This document shows positions 10,618 to 21,024 of a stretch of 64,000 bases of DNA, one piece after another. Position 1 is the stretch's first letter, and every line of letters begins with the position of its first letter. This stretch comes from Cristatella mucedo (lineage: Eukaryota; Bryozoa; Phylactolaemata; Cristatellidae). The position numbers and the translations under genes are program-made. Location of the stretch: the NCBI GenBank assembly GCA_009760855.2, contig WPIO01000020.1, positions 4,907,501 through 4,971,500 of the forward strand, given 5' to 3'. A model generated the notes under the pieces. That model was given only the letters and a program-made list of their open reading frames with translations. It was not told where the DNA came from and did no database searches.

Positions 10618-13422
10618 TGTATATCGCAAGTATATGTGATTTGAATTTAGGTGTACAGTTACTTGTTAAACTCAGCCGATAGGGTGTCAACATAAAAATC
10701 CACTCTGTATAAAGGCGCAGCCTGCTTTCGTGTACAACGGCTGCACTCGGCAAAAATATTCCTCTTAAAAGTCTAATGCCTCATTTTGTAGATGCGACGA
10801 CTGCTTTATGGCTGCATTCAGATAAAGGCGCAGTTTTTTCGGGGCAGTTTCGTACATTGAAAGCGCTCCGATCAGAGACGTACTGTAAATCATTCCGGAT
10901 GCGCACACTCTTGCCCTCCTAAAGAATTGGGCTTACAGTAGCAGACCGCTATAAATGATCGCATACAGATAGTGGTACGGAGTCGTGCAATGCGCACTGA
11001 ATTCAGAACACTGATGCGTTCGCTACTGAAAAGTTGCGGCTTCCCCTCAATTTATTCCACACCCAACGTAAGCGCGCTGCAGATCCTTTCTTCCTTCCTT
11101 CCTTCCTTCCTTCCTTCCTTCCTTCATTGCTAAGGGTTCGGCCAACATAAGCAGTCTACTTTGTGCGTTCACGCGCGCACACCCTTAGTGTTAACTATTA
11201 AAGTTTCCCAAGCTCGATAAATCAGTGATGACTCTTTCGGAAAATTGGTCTGACGCGAGCGTCCCAGTATGCGACGCAAACTACGCGATAATAATAATAA
11301 TATAATAGTAATAATTCACTTGATAAAGCGCCCTCAGAAAACTTAATCTCTCTCTAGGCGCTTTACATTTGCTGTAAAGTGAAATGCAATTGAATGGTAA
11401 GTAAAATCATGCTTGAAAAACAAACGAAATGAATAATATGGTTAGGGGTAACATGAACAGGGTCAGCATGCAAATGTGGTTAGTGGCAGCATGCACAGTG
11501 TCAGCACGCATAAGCACATCAAGGACGAGGATAATAGTAAGGATGTAGACGAGCTTGCCTTGAGATACGTTTTGCCTAGTGCCCGTAACCCTCTTGCAAA
11601 GCTCTTGCTGACCCACCATTAATGCCGTGAAGGAAGGAGGGCTAGGAAGCACTACGTCGAAAAAACAGGCCCTTTTAACAGAGTTGTCATTGGTCTAGTT
11701 TGGCTTGTTGGCGGGTGAGTTTCCCAGCGGTTGCTACAGGCTCTTAAAGTCATGCAGTCAGTCTGGGCCTGGAGTTGCTTTGCTCTTCACACGGTCTCCG
11801 AGCGGACGCCGAGGAAGCATTCTTCATACGGTGCCGCAGCTGCAGCCCCTTGATGGCCGCTTGCATTTTCGCGCGTGGCGAACCTCTCACGTTCGCTCAA
11901 GCCCGACGTACGGAGGGAAACGAATCAATCAATACTACCGTCTCGAGTTGCTTCGAAATATCGACAAGCGTGTCAATTTCGTCTTTCAGTGCTCGGAGCC
12001 GCGATCTCGTGGCCGCGCCTTCTTTTCTGGCCGCGTCGACGAGCACTCGAAGCTGTTCAGTCGTGTCGCTCGCTCGCTCGGCGTGGTCATCGGACGACGC
12101 CGCCGCTTCGTGCGGCAGCGTGAAACGCACGTCCGACTTTCTCTGGAAACACGTTACAAAGCGAAGCGATCTCCGGCCACCAGTGGGCACTATTTTGCAC
12201 CCACCGAGCGGCGGGCGCAAGAAGCCGCTCGCGCCCGCCGCTCGCTAGTTGCTACAGTTGCAAGCAGTTGGCAGCCGATCGCGCGGGCCGCGTAAGTCGA
12301 CAGAACAAACTACGCCGCCGGACGGATAGTCGAGCGACGCATTACGGGCGCGAAGGAGGTCGCAACCTCTGGCCCCGAGGACATTTCGGCGGTGCCAGCG
12401 CACGCGTCTGCGGCTGGCTGTGGACCTCGTGCCGCGATCGATCGCGCCTGCGGACGACGGGTCGTCTCTTCGGCGATGAGGAACTGCGAATGAGAGCGAG
12501 CCGGGGAAACTGTGCGGCCATCTTTGCCAACCTTGACTTTCAGCGACGACTGGTTCGTAGTCGCACTGACGCTTGGCTTCGCGGGCGCCGCGTCTGCTGC
12601 TGCTACTGCTCGCTTTCGGGCTGCCTCAGCTGCCACAACCAACGCTGCGCTGGGTCGCTCTGTCCGCGATTGGCCAACATCGCCATCCCCTTCGCACGAT
12701 CTGGACGCCTGCAAGCCGGCAGCCATATTCACGTCCAGTCGTCCAGAGCGTGGTTGACCGATGTTGGACTCGCCTTCGCTACGTGCCGACGTCCGAGAGC
12801 CGGCCGCCGCGTCCGCGAGTGGTCGTTCAGAGTGTGTTTGACCGATCTCGCCTTCGCGAGATCTTGAAGTTTTCGAGCCTGCAGCCGCCTTCGCTAGCGG
12901 TCGTTCTGAACTCTCTCGGCCGCCATTGTCCACGTCTTCGCGGGATTTGGGCGCCCGAGAGCCAGCAGTCATCTTCGAGTTCAGTCGTCCAGAGGGCGCG
13001 AGTCCAATGCCGGTCTCGCCTTCGCGTGATCTGGATGTTTTCGAGCCGGAAGTCATCGCATCCACGCTCGGTCTTTCGGAGCTGGCTTGGCCGTCGCGCG
13101 ACTCTCCATCAATCGGCAGCCGGGAGGTTAGCGAACTCACAGCAGGAGGCGGCAGCTCGTCTACACCGACCACGTCACTGCCACTGTCAGCGTCTACCTT
13201 GATCTTCTCCGTAACAAAGGCGCGCTCTCGACTCGCTGCGACAACACGCAGGCTGCCTTGGCTTCTGGACCGGCCGCCCGCGGAGGCCCGTGACTCTATC
13301 TGCTGTAGCGGCGGCGGTGGAGAGACGGTGCCACTCGAGCTGCCGCGCTGCGTCGCCGCCGCCGCCGCCGGAGCGGCGACGGCGCTGCTGCGAGCGGACC
13401 GAGACTTTGCGCTCTCAGCCAT
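5633..13422 (-). CDS. coiled-coil protein with C-terminal membrane segment (4-exon model)
   Basis: Minus-strand exons in phase: first exon from ATG 13422 (MAESAKSRSARSS), then 12142-11939, 9836-9723 and 5788-5633 (stop). The last three are flanked by AG and GT, and all join at phase 0. The first exon is Ser/Arg/Ala-rich, looks disordered and has about six related 27-28-residue repeats. Exons 2 and 3 give charged heptad-like helices (TEQLRVLVDAARKEG; LAALQDDVEKQKAIVEKLL). Exon 4 gives a short helix, then one hydrophobic stretch (FQLLVMLSLAVLTFWCCW) and a 14-residue tail, so the protein is probably tail-anchored with its coil in the cytosol. The donor of exon 1 is unresolved (AAG|GTTGGC near 12530 or GAG|GTTGCG near 12375, both phase 0). 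I do not recognise the family; MFF- or golgin-like architecture is only an analogy. Confidence 0.6.
7125..7168. repeat. (CT)n microsatellite in intron
   Basis: Perfect CT run of about 44 bp. A second, purine-strand GA run lies at 7445-7477, so the two face each other across about 280 bp of the last intron of the coiled-coil/membrane gene. Confidence 0.9.
7531..7697 (-). mobile_element. SINE2 (tRNA-derived, with central hairpin)
   Basis: Minus-strand order: CACTAGGTAAGGCGGC (box A region), a palindromic CGACCTCGGTTCCGAGGTCG, GTGGGTTCGAATTC (box B), GGCGATCC, then AGCGGTGGTGATAGCCGTAAAGG, and an end TTAAATCAGCTAG. Four further copies share this order (8.8, 14.75, 17.1 and 63.0 kb). Non-coding. 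Confidence 0.85.
8795..8945 (-). mobile_element. SINE2, diverged copy
   Basis: Same arrangement as the 7.53 kb copy (CGCTATCAACAGG hairpin region, GACTCGAACCCGCGACC box B region) but with more substitutions and without the palindrome between the boxes. Confidence 0.6.
9296..9640 (-). mobile_element. LINE family 2 (CATA tail), C-terminal fragment
   Basis: The minus-strand translation contains LAVPLRRLAIVG and a following Ser/Phe-rich stretch. These match the end of the reverse-transcriptase protein of the longer copy at 25.9-27.5 kb ([18 protein letters not shown]). The frame is interrupted. It lies in the intron between exons 3 and 4 of the coiled-coil/membrane gene. Confidence 0.6.
9960..10105 (-). 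mobile_element. SINE1 (tRNA-derived), good copy
   Basis: On the minus strand: TGGTTTGGTCTAGCGGTTAA (box A), GTCGTGGGCTCGAGCCC (box B), CGAGGCATATGTGAAGCGCC, then AGAGATTAAGTTCT and GCGCTATATAAATG. The last part can fold as an AGCGCC/GGAGCGCT stem over an AGAGA/TCT stem. It is followed by a TA run, inside an intron. Confidence 0.9.
10522..10614. repeat. (TA)n microsatellite
   Basis: About 93 bp of nearly perfect TA. The Tyr-Ile frames across it are artefacts. Confidence 0.95.
11088..11126. repeat. (CTTC)n microsatellite
   Basis: About nine TTCC tetranucleotide units in an intron; no other role seen. Confidence 0.9.
11283..11530 (-). mobile_element. LINE family 1, 3' UTR and tail
   Basis: Starts (plus strand) with ATAATAATAATAAT, then TTGATAAAGCGCCCTCAG, TTAATCTCTCTCTAGGCGC, then about 140 bp nearly identical to 55.75-55.92 kb, including CATGCTTGAAAAACAAACG. 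Only the 3' terminus is present. It lies between exons 2 and 3 of the coiled-coil/membrane gene. Confidence 0.85.
12610..13107 (-). repeat. coding repeat, about 6 units of 27-28 residues
   Basis: Within exon 1 of the coiled-coil/membrane gene the protein repeats a motif of the form SERPLADAAAGS-(K/R)TSRSREGE-xIGQ. Variants such as SSERPLAKAAAGSKTSRSRE and SGRLDVNMAAGLQAS show the units have drifted. The DNA period is about 81-84 bp. The repeated RSRE and SERP sites suggest phosphorylation, which is inference only. Confidence 0.7.
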
Positions 13423-14140
13423 CTCAGCCGTCCGGTTGCGGCGGCAGCTGGGCAAGATCGCAAGAGCCGCCGACTCGAAGCAGGCGCCAATTGTCCGCGT
13501 CACAACGCTATAAATTGTGGCGACTAAACGCCAGATGACTATTCGCGAAAGGCGCGAACGCTGAAATGGGCCTGACGCCGCGCGTACATAGATAGGCGGA
13601 TGGGGTACATCGGCCGAACATTCTTTGGTGAAGAGAAACGCGGAGACATCCGGGGACACGAGAGTTGAGGCTGAACCATCAGCGGCACCTACGCTCTCAC
13701 CAGTAGCTCCCTGGACTTTGTGGCGCCCGCCTGTCTGAGCGGACGCATACGCTCGCTGGCCCACGGATGCTAGCCAAACCGAAATCAAGGGCGCGCGCTG
13801 GTGGCAGCGAGCGCCCTTGGCCAGCGTCCGAGTCCAATCCGGATACGGAAACGCCGGAGAGCTCGCTGTAGCTGCCCGCGCCGCGCTCGCTCATTTCGCG
13901 ATCTCTAGATTCGATCGAGGTCGGGATCACTTTGCTTAGACATCCGAGGTTTATAGCGGAAAGCGGCTATATCCTGTATGAAACTCGTCGCTGCGGGCAA
14001 CCTTACTGGCAATACTAGAGAAATGCACTCTGAAGCTAACGAAACGATGCGTTCCTTTAAAGAGCTCGGCGTTCGGTGAAGACAAATTTTCGTCACCTGC
14101 GCAGCAGGTAAAAGACAGCGTTAGCGACCACTAAAAAAAT
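13423..14140. other. 5' flank of the coiled-coil/membrane gene
   Basis: GC-rich up to about 13.9 kb, where the open frame of exon 1 continues upstream of its ATG without a better start. No TATA box or clear promoter motif was recognised. A promoter should lie here if the gene model is right. Confidence 0.3.
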
Positions 14141-14145
14141 GTAAG

Positions 14146-14273
14146 TTAATTTATATAGCGCCCGAGAGAACTTAATCTCTATTCAGGCGCTTCACATATG
14201 CCTCGGGGCTCGAGCCCACGACCTCAGCCAGACCTTGGTCGGGGCGAGCACATTAACCGCTAGACCAAACCAC
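14146..14273 (-). mobile_element. SINE1, good copy
   Basis: Nearly identical to the copies at 9.96 and 27.05 kb. The tail reads GAAGCGCC, then AGAGATTAAGTTCTCT, then CGGGCGCTATATAAA: the best-paired tail stem-loop of the family in this window. Confidence 0.9.
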
Positions 14274-14750
14274 TTAATGGCCTGAATAATACGTACAATC
14301 GTTTTTGCACTGATTATTTCATGCCCAAGCAAGCTAACCGATTCTCTTTACATAGAGCTTTCAATAAATTTTTACGTCCCCTCTAAAGCAACGCTTCTCA
14401 ATAGAGCGATCGCGAAAATCGGTGTGACTTTTACTTTGATGACAGAGCTCGCCGGAAAACTCCGCGATTTGTGCATTTTATAACGCAGCGGCTTAATCCA
14501 TGTCTTCCGGCCATTTATTCTTCGCGTGCCGCCGAGGCTATTTGAACTGGGTGCCTGTAAATCGGGTGTCATCCAGCTGATATTTTGTATTTTGAAGTGA
14601 CTGCCACGATCCTCGGCTGGCCCTTTTGAGTAGAAAATAGAAAGAAAAATTATAAATTCTGAAAAAGATTTCAAACATCAGGGCGATTGCTGACTTAAAG
14701 CCAAGTTTCTGACGCTTTATCGATAAGGTCAGACCGAGTGAAAAAAAAAT

Positions 14751-14918
14751 CCTAGCTGATTAAACAGCCTTTTTTGTATAGCGACAGAAGAGCCTTTACG
14801 GCTATTACCACCGCTTGCAGTGGCAATAAAGAATCGCCCACCGCAGGAATCGAACCCACGACCTCGGGAACGAGGTCGTGAAAGCAACCACCTTACCTAG
14901 TGTGCCATCACGGCTCAC
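14751..14918 (-). mobile_element. SINE2, good copy
   Basis: Contains CCTAGCTGATTAAACAGCC, CCACCGCTTGCAGTGG, GAATCGAACCCACGACCTCG with its inverted partner CGAGGTCG, and ACCTTACCTAGTG. Close to the 7.53 and 63.0 kb copies. Confidence 0.9.
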
Positions 14919-15059
14919 CGAGTACGTTCGCGTGACAAATCCGAGCCCTTCGCCGGTTTTAGTTTGGAGCGCGGATTTTCCGAGCCCATCGCTTAATATA
15001 TGGAATTTTAGACCAGCTTACGTTTTAGGCAACTGCTTTCTGTCCCCCAGTAGCAAATA

Positions 15060-15436
15060 GCTACCGTTTAATTTGTGCTTTTACTCCTACTGCCGGCACA
15101 AAGCAACAGTCTGCTACCATAAATTAGCTGTTCCATTGTTCTGCATAAAGGCCGTTGGCGACAGAAGCTTTAGCGCTGCAGGTCCTGACTGTGGAACTCG
15201 CTTGCACAATTCTTACGCACTGACAACAACTCTCCTGCTGCAGACTAAGGCTCATCCTTTTCAGTGGTTCTGAGCTGCTACTTCCATGCTACTCACTACC
15301 TCAACTGCTCTCCTGACTCGGCTATGCTTCCCGCGTGAGATTATCTCTGTTGGCTACCGGAAGCCGCTTAGGCTGTGGGTGCCCCAAAAAAAACTCTCCT
15401 GCATAACACCCACTTAGTCTTTATGGCTTTGTGGAG

Positions 15437-15440
<4 letters not shown>
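15060..15440 (+). mobile_element. LINE family 2, 3' end running into CATA tail
   Basis: The plus-strand translation includes KLAVPLFCIKAVGDRSFSAA, homologous to [20 protein letters not shown] in the 25.9-27.5 kb copy. The sequence continues through CTTTGTGGAGTTAC straight into the CATA array, which marks the 3' terminus. 5'-truncated, not functional. Confidence 0.75.
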
Positions 15441-15467
<27 letters not shown>

Positions 15468-15626
15468 CATACATACATACATACATACATACATACATAC
15501 ATACATACATACATACATACATACATACATACATACATACATACATACATACATACATACATACATACATACATACATACATACATACATACATACATAC
15601 ATACATACATACATACATACATACAT
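15439..15626. repeat. (CATA)n microsatellite, about 47 units
   Basis: Near-perfect CATA tetranucleotides for about 188 bp beginning exactly at the LINE family 2 3' end. The THTYIH and MYVC frames across it are artefacts. Confidence 0.97.
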
Positions 15627-15754
15627 GCATACAAACACACCAAGTTTACGCAAAACCAGTGTAGCAGCCGCAGGATACATGATAGAAAAGCATGTCAATT
15701 TTAAACATTTTGCCATAGGTTGTAACGTTGCTAGCCCAAAATCGTGTAGTTAAA

Positions 15755-16985
15755 GGTATCTACGCTTGTAACTCCACAGCGCCACAAATAATAAGTGGGT
15801 ATTACGCTGAAGAGCTTTCTATATCGCATCCAAAGCCTAAGCGACTTTCGGTACGCATTGGTTAACTGATTGACTTAATCTCATGCACCAAAAAGAAAGT
15901 GAGGAGCATAACTGAGTCAGTACGACCGTCGAGAAAGTGACGTAGCAGAAAGTGGCAGCTCAGAACGGCTGGATAGGGTCGCCCACAGCCGGCAGCAGGA
16001 GAGTAGATGTCGTTGCGTAAGAACTGTTAAAGTCCACTCTGCAGTCTAGGGCCTGCAGAGCAAAAGCTTCAATCACCAACGGTCCGTTACAGAAGTTCAG
16101 CTAAGTAAAAAGGAGCGAGGCTATGGCTGGCCTTGTGGGACAGTGTACTAATGCTGCTTTGCATCTGATCTGCTCAGCGTACTAATGCTGCTGATCAACC
16201 GGGAGCCATGGCTGCTCCTTCAAAAAAAGAGACGCCTGGTCGAACTTCTGGGATCTATTGACTAGCCTTGCAGCACTCAAGAGTCATCGCCTGCTGCAGT
16301 GGCCCAATGGCTTTTTTTCAGCAACCAAGCCAAAATGGCATTGCTGTAATCCAGCCTAGACTGAATCAGGTAGCTAAGTAAATTGTTGGCAAGCCACCGC
16401 GGTACGCAGTCTTTAATCTTAGATTTGTATAGGATGGCTGGCTGAGGAGGCAGTTCTCTTAATAAAACTTTCAAAACATTTCGACAGTTGTCAAAAATTT
16501 AAGGAAATTGGTCTACTGTTTGGATCAAATGCCTTCAACGTAAGAGTTCATTTCATAACAATAAGAATACACTTTTGAAGCACCCTCAGATAATTCAATC
16601 TCTCTCTCTCTTTTTTTCCTCTCTCTCTCTCTCTCTTTCTCTCTTTCTCTCTCTCTCTCTCTCTGTCTAGGCGCTGCTCAATAAACAAAAAGAATAACAT
16701 GGCTAGGCGTGACATGCATAGGTTATGTCAGTCATTGCAGCAGATTGCGATGGCTTAAAAGACAAATATAGTCGGTTATCATCAGCACACAATTGATGGC
16801 CGATGTACAAGGACCCAAAACACTTTTCCAAGAACCTCGATATAGATGGAGAATAGCAAACGACCCAGAACGAACTCTTTTGGCCTACACAAGCGGCTGG
16901 TTTAGTGGAGTGAGACTTAACAATGAGATTCGTAGTGTGCATCGAAAGCCAATTTTTATAGTCATGCATTAAACTGCTGATGGCT
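15755..16985 (-). mobile_element. LINE family 2, reverse-transcriptase part, interrupted
   Basis: Minus strand, from the 5' side: a decayed catalytic region ([16 protein letters not shown], a variant of [13 protein letters not shown]), then LLSYLIQSRLDYSNAILAWL, then the C-terminal and 3' end near GTGGAGTTACAAGCG. A LINE family 1 tail sits between the two coding blocks (16555-16730). Many stops; a dead copy. Confidence 0.75.
16555..16730 (-). mobile_element. LINE family 1 tail with CT expansion in the hairpin
   Basis: Minus strand: UTR words CATGTCACGCCTAGCCATG, GCGCCTAGACAGAG, a run of about 70 bp of GA (with a short AAAAAAA), then TTGAATTATCTGAGGGTGC and ATTCTTATTG. The purine run lies exactly where other copies have AGAAAGAGA, so the microsatellite grew inside the tail stem. 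It interrupts LINE family 2. Confidence 0.65.
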
Positions 16986-17096
16986 GTGGAAAAGTTTTTT
17001 GGAAGTTTTTACTGCTTTTCTTGATGGCACTCCAAGAACGCTCTAATAATTGAATTATTTTCCAGATTTAACTGAATGAAATAAAGAATAAAAATA

Positions 17097-17265
17097 CTAA
17101 CTGATTTGACGGTCTTTGTTTGATAGAGACAGGTGAGCCTTTACGGATATCATTACCGCTTGCAGCAGGGATAATGGATTGCCAACCGCAGAATTCGAGC
17201 CCACGACTTCAGAACTGAGGTCGTGAAAAGCAACCGCCTTACCTAGTGCGCCATCACGTCTCACT
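17097..17265 (-). mobile_element. SINE2
   Basis: TAACTGATTTGACGGTC, ATTACCGCTTGCAGCAGG, GAATTCGAGCCCACGAC, AACCGCCTTACCTAGTG on the plus strand; same order as the other SINE2 copies, moderately diverged. Confidence 0.85.
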
Positions 17266-19289
17266 CTTAGGCCAAACCAGTATGCACGATGGTGATCCGT
17301 AATGGCAGCTTCATAACTGCTTTCGCTTAGTTTTCATGGAGGTTTTTATCAACGATTTCAATAATGTGCTAGCGCTGTTGACTGACGGAGGATACTCAAT
17401 GAAAAAGCTTTCAGTCAGGTCTTGAACGTCGTACTAACTCAATTTATATCAATCCATTCGCACACTTAATTAACCTCTGTCTATCTTCGATGCAGGAAGA
17501 TTTAAACCAGCTTTCTACGTTTATAAGGAAAATTTCTAAACCAATATGCAAACCTAGTAAGTAATTGCAAGACCTACTCAAAAGTTAGAGGCACATCTAA
17601 CTCGAAGGTTCTTGTCTCTTTTGGTAAAACGAAGTGGCAGTCTTGGCTTCGGGCTGCTAGATCATTTTTCCAAAATCAGTTACCATGAGGCACTTCGAGA
17701 TTACTTGCTTTAGGAGACTAAGTGTGCCATTGAGGCTCTGTCCAGAAAAATTTGAAGATAATTCTGAGAGACTGTGTACCTCAACTTTTTTAGCTTACTA
17801 CTTGAGTAATGCTAGAAATGCTAATAGCTGGGTTAAAAGATGGGTATAACAGCAAGTTTGGCTGCAGAATATATCAGATCTTGAGAGGAGGATCAGATCA
17901 TGATTTTCCTCATTTTAGTAATCGATGCGGACAGTCAAAAGATATCTTGTTAAGCTGCTGCCAGCCAACTCTGCAATGCTGTATTTTAGGGCTTCACAGC
18001 ATATGCTTGACCCCATGCAGTTACCTGTCCTGCGCAAAGATTGTGATTTTAGGCATATGTAAAGTAGCTTGAATGAGACCTATATAATATAATTGTCTTA
18101 AAATTTAATGACATATATACTGCACGTTAGGTTAGCGAAAAAGCCTCGAATGGCTGAAGTATGACTTATCAAATGTCAGCCATAGCCGCGCAATAATGTA
18201 GGTGAAAATTGATGGAGACAACGAAACTCGCGGCCACAACAACTTTTTGTCTCAGGTCCGTGCTCGAAACAGTGTAGCAGTGTTGATGCAGAGTAACTCT
18301 TTAAAATACAGTGAAATTTTTGCGGGCAACACTCCTGTGTACCGGTAACAAGTATTCAGATGATAATCAGGTAACATGTTTTCGTATTTTTTCATCTGTA
18401 CTCAATGTGCATGTGCTTATTCTGTTCTAAGGTGCAATAGTGGTTAAATTTTATTGGTAATTTAAATTAACTTCTTCCTGGGAATTACATAGATTACTAA
18501 TGCTTACTGAATTTCTTTGGTAATAACCATATTGAACTGTCACAAAAAGTCACAGTGACTTTTCTGGAATTATTTATTTGTATGCGCAGGTTGTGGCCTT
18601 TTTTAAAAGATTTTGTCGGGCACAGTGCATCGAGGATCAAGATTCAAGCATAAGCAAGAATGGGCCAACGGATTGATAAAATCCAGCCGTCGATCAAAAG
18701 CTTTTTTTCTAAGTTAATTCCCGATAGAGCAGCTAGTTCGCGTTCGAAAATACTTGAGGCTGCTGCAGGGCTTTACTGCATTATTGATCTTAACTTGCTG
18801 ACTGGCGGCTTGCCGGAGATCTCATTGCGGCCTTCGTCTGAGGCTTCCAAACTTGGAGGCTTTTTTTAGAGAGAAGTATTAATTAAGAATTGGGCATGTT
18901 TTCTGATAAGTCTCGGCTGATTATTTTCTTCAATTGAGGACATCAATGCAAACATAAAACCCGGTGAAAAATGTAAATAACACAAATCAACTGTCGGTCA
19001 GAAATGTGCAAATCTTGCCCTCTATATTGGTTCAGCCCGCGCCAGCAGCTTCCGCGAGGTATATAAGTGTCTTATCGTTCCAAAACTGACTTTTCGCTAG
19101 ACAAACGCCACGTGCTTTGAGCTACGAAATACTGAAATTTTTTGCTATTGATTAAATAAGGTCATCAATAAGGGCAAAGTTATTCCCTGCATTTGTGAAA
19201 TCATGTCTGGATTTACGTAGTCCATCCGACGCCTTCCTGCACGGGCAGCAAGAAACTTTCGTAGTTTACAAAATTAGCAGTGAGTTCCA
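17266..19289. other. no supported gene
   Basis: AT-leaning sequence with only short frames that lack splice or codon support. I looked here for the missing N-terminal exon of TIPRL (a short exon ending at phase 2) and did not find a convincing one. Confidence 0.5.
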
Positions 19290-19985
19290 GGCTTTGGGAG
19301 CATGGGAACTAAATACATGGTCTCAAACGGCTTTGAGGTTCGTTCGATGTATGACTAAGCGATTCGAGTCAGAACAGCGGGTTGTACGATTCTTCCCCTG
19401 GTGGGGGAGTAGCTTTGATAGGTAAGGCTGGAGCCAGATAATGAAGGAACTTGAATGTAAGTGATAGAGCCTTGAATTCGATGCGCTGCTTGATTGAGAG
19501 CCTGAGCATGTCGACGAGAAGTGGCACGATGTGGCTATTTCGGCGCTCACGATATATGAGGGTAGCTGCAGAGCTTTGCACCAACTGTAAGCACATGATT
19601 GCACTAGCAGAGAGACCAGCAAGCAGTGAGTTACAGAAGTCGAGGCGAGATGTCACAAATGCATGGACCAATATATATGTACTGTGCCTGCTTAAGCAAG
19701 TCTGAATTTAGGCAATGTTATGTAGCTGAAAGTAGGCAGACTTGATTGTGGAGCAGACGTGGTCGTCTAACGAAAGGTCACTTTGGAACATGACACCTAG
19801 ATTTCGTGCAGATTCAACCGGAGATATGCTGGCAGAGCCCATTTTGAGAGTTAGCCTTTTCAATTTTTGAATCACACTCGGTTTTCCAATAGCTTGGAAG
19901 TTGGTTGTGTCGTCATTCAAATTAAGAAAGTTGACTGCCATCCATGCGGGCATGTCAAGTAAGCCATGTCTGGTCCTGGAAGCCT
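19290..19985 (-). mobile_element. LINE family 1, reverse-transcriptase C-terminal half
   Basis: The minus-strand translation gives NLGVMFQSDLSLDDH, then SRLDFCNSLLAGLSASA, LVQSSAATLIYRERR and KQRIEFKALSLTFKFL. These are the conserved order after the catalytic YADD of L2/CR1 elements. Broken into two frames; dead. Confidence 0.85.
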
Positions 19986-21020
19986 GTAAACCTCTAGCGC
20001 TGACAAATAGACTTGTATACGGTACGGGTATGAAATTTTATTTTTAAGATACGAGCGCCTTCATTTGATGCCACATTTTGCTTGTGTCGGTATGACGGCA
20101 TACATCCTTGCATCAATCGCTTGCATTGATTGCAAAGCTCGGAGCTTCATCGGTATGAGTCGCTTGTCGGTTAAGACTAGCCCTGCTACGAACGCAGTAT
20201 TTTTGGTTTAGTTCTTTAAGGACGTAAAAGCTTACTTACATTATTTGTAGCAATATTTTGCAGATCTACCTTTCACTTTGACGTACGAACGGTAAATGGA
20301 GATTTAACAATATCGTATCCTTCAGGCACTTATAAATCCGTTACTCTGGCTCCCAACAGACCATAGGCTCGGCGTTTCTTCTAAAATGAGCTATTCCAAG
20401 ATTCTTCACGCACTTCTCGCAGCAAGTCGGGGAGCTTTTTCACCAATCTTTGCATGAGCATTTACTGTCTACTACCGGTACCGAGGTAGAGTGAAAAATT
20501 ACGAGCCTCTGCTGTATAGAGGCAAAACTTTTCCGTGCATCTTGTACAACTCCCAGACCTTGTTTATCTTGACCTTGCGCGTGCCTCTAGACGATTACAT
20601 CAGCACGCACTTGACGGAGCCAGCTCTCTTACAGCTCTATTAAGATTTTATTTGACTAGCTGAAGTGTGCCTTGCCGCCGGCCACAGTTTATTATCGGCA
20701 CAGGCATTTCAGCCATTTTTGCTACATTTTTCAGCTTCTATTCCCCGGGCAAAAGTTTTTATTTTATTACCGAACGTTTGTCGTCGCTTGAAGCAATCGT
20801 CCTTGGTACCGGCCACACAGCGAGTCCTCGGGTATCAGTTTATGCGATTTGGCTGCCGGGTGAGACCTCTTCCGGTAGTGTATTGATACGGCTTAGCCCA
20901 AATATATGGAGACCAACAAAGCCTCCGCTCAGAGACGAGAGATAAAGTTTGGTCCTTGGCTAATATCATCAGCCCAGAGTCACATATTGGGTTCGGATGG
21001 ACCTGACAGAGAATCGTAAG
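19986..21020. other. no supported gene
   Basis: No repeat family or gene recognised. Two overlapping frames at 20.67-20.95 kb are unsupported by splice sites or similarity to anything I know. Confidence 0.5.
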
Positions 21021-21024
21021 CTAG

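Noticed and set aside
15375-15716. Frames of repeated THTYIH / MYVC
   Set aside because: Pure products of the CATA array, open in several frames on both strands.
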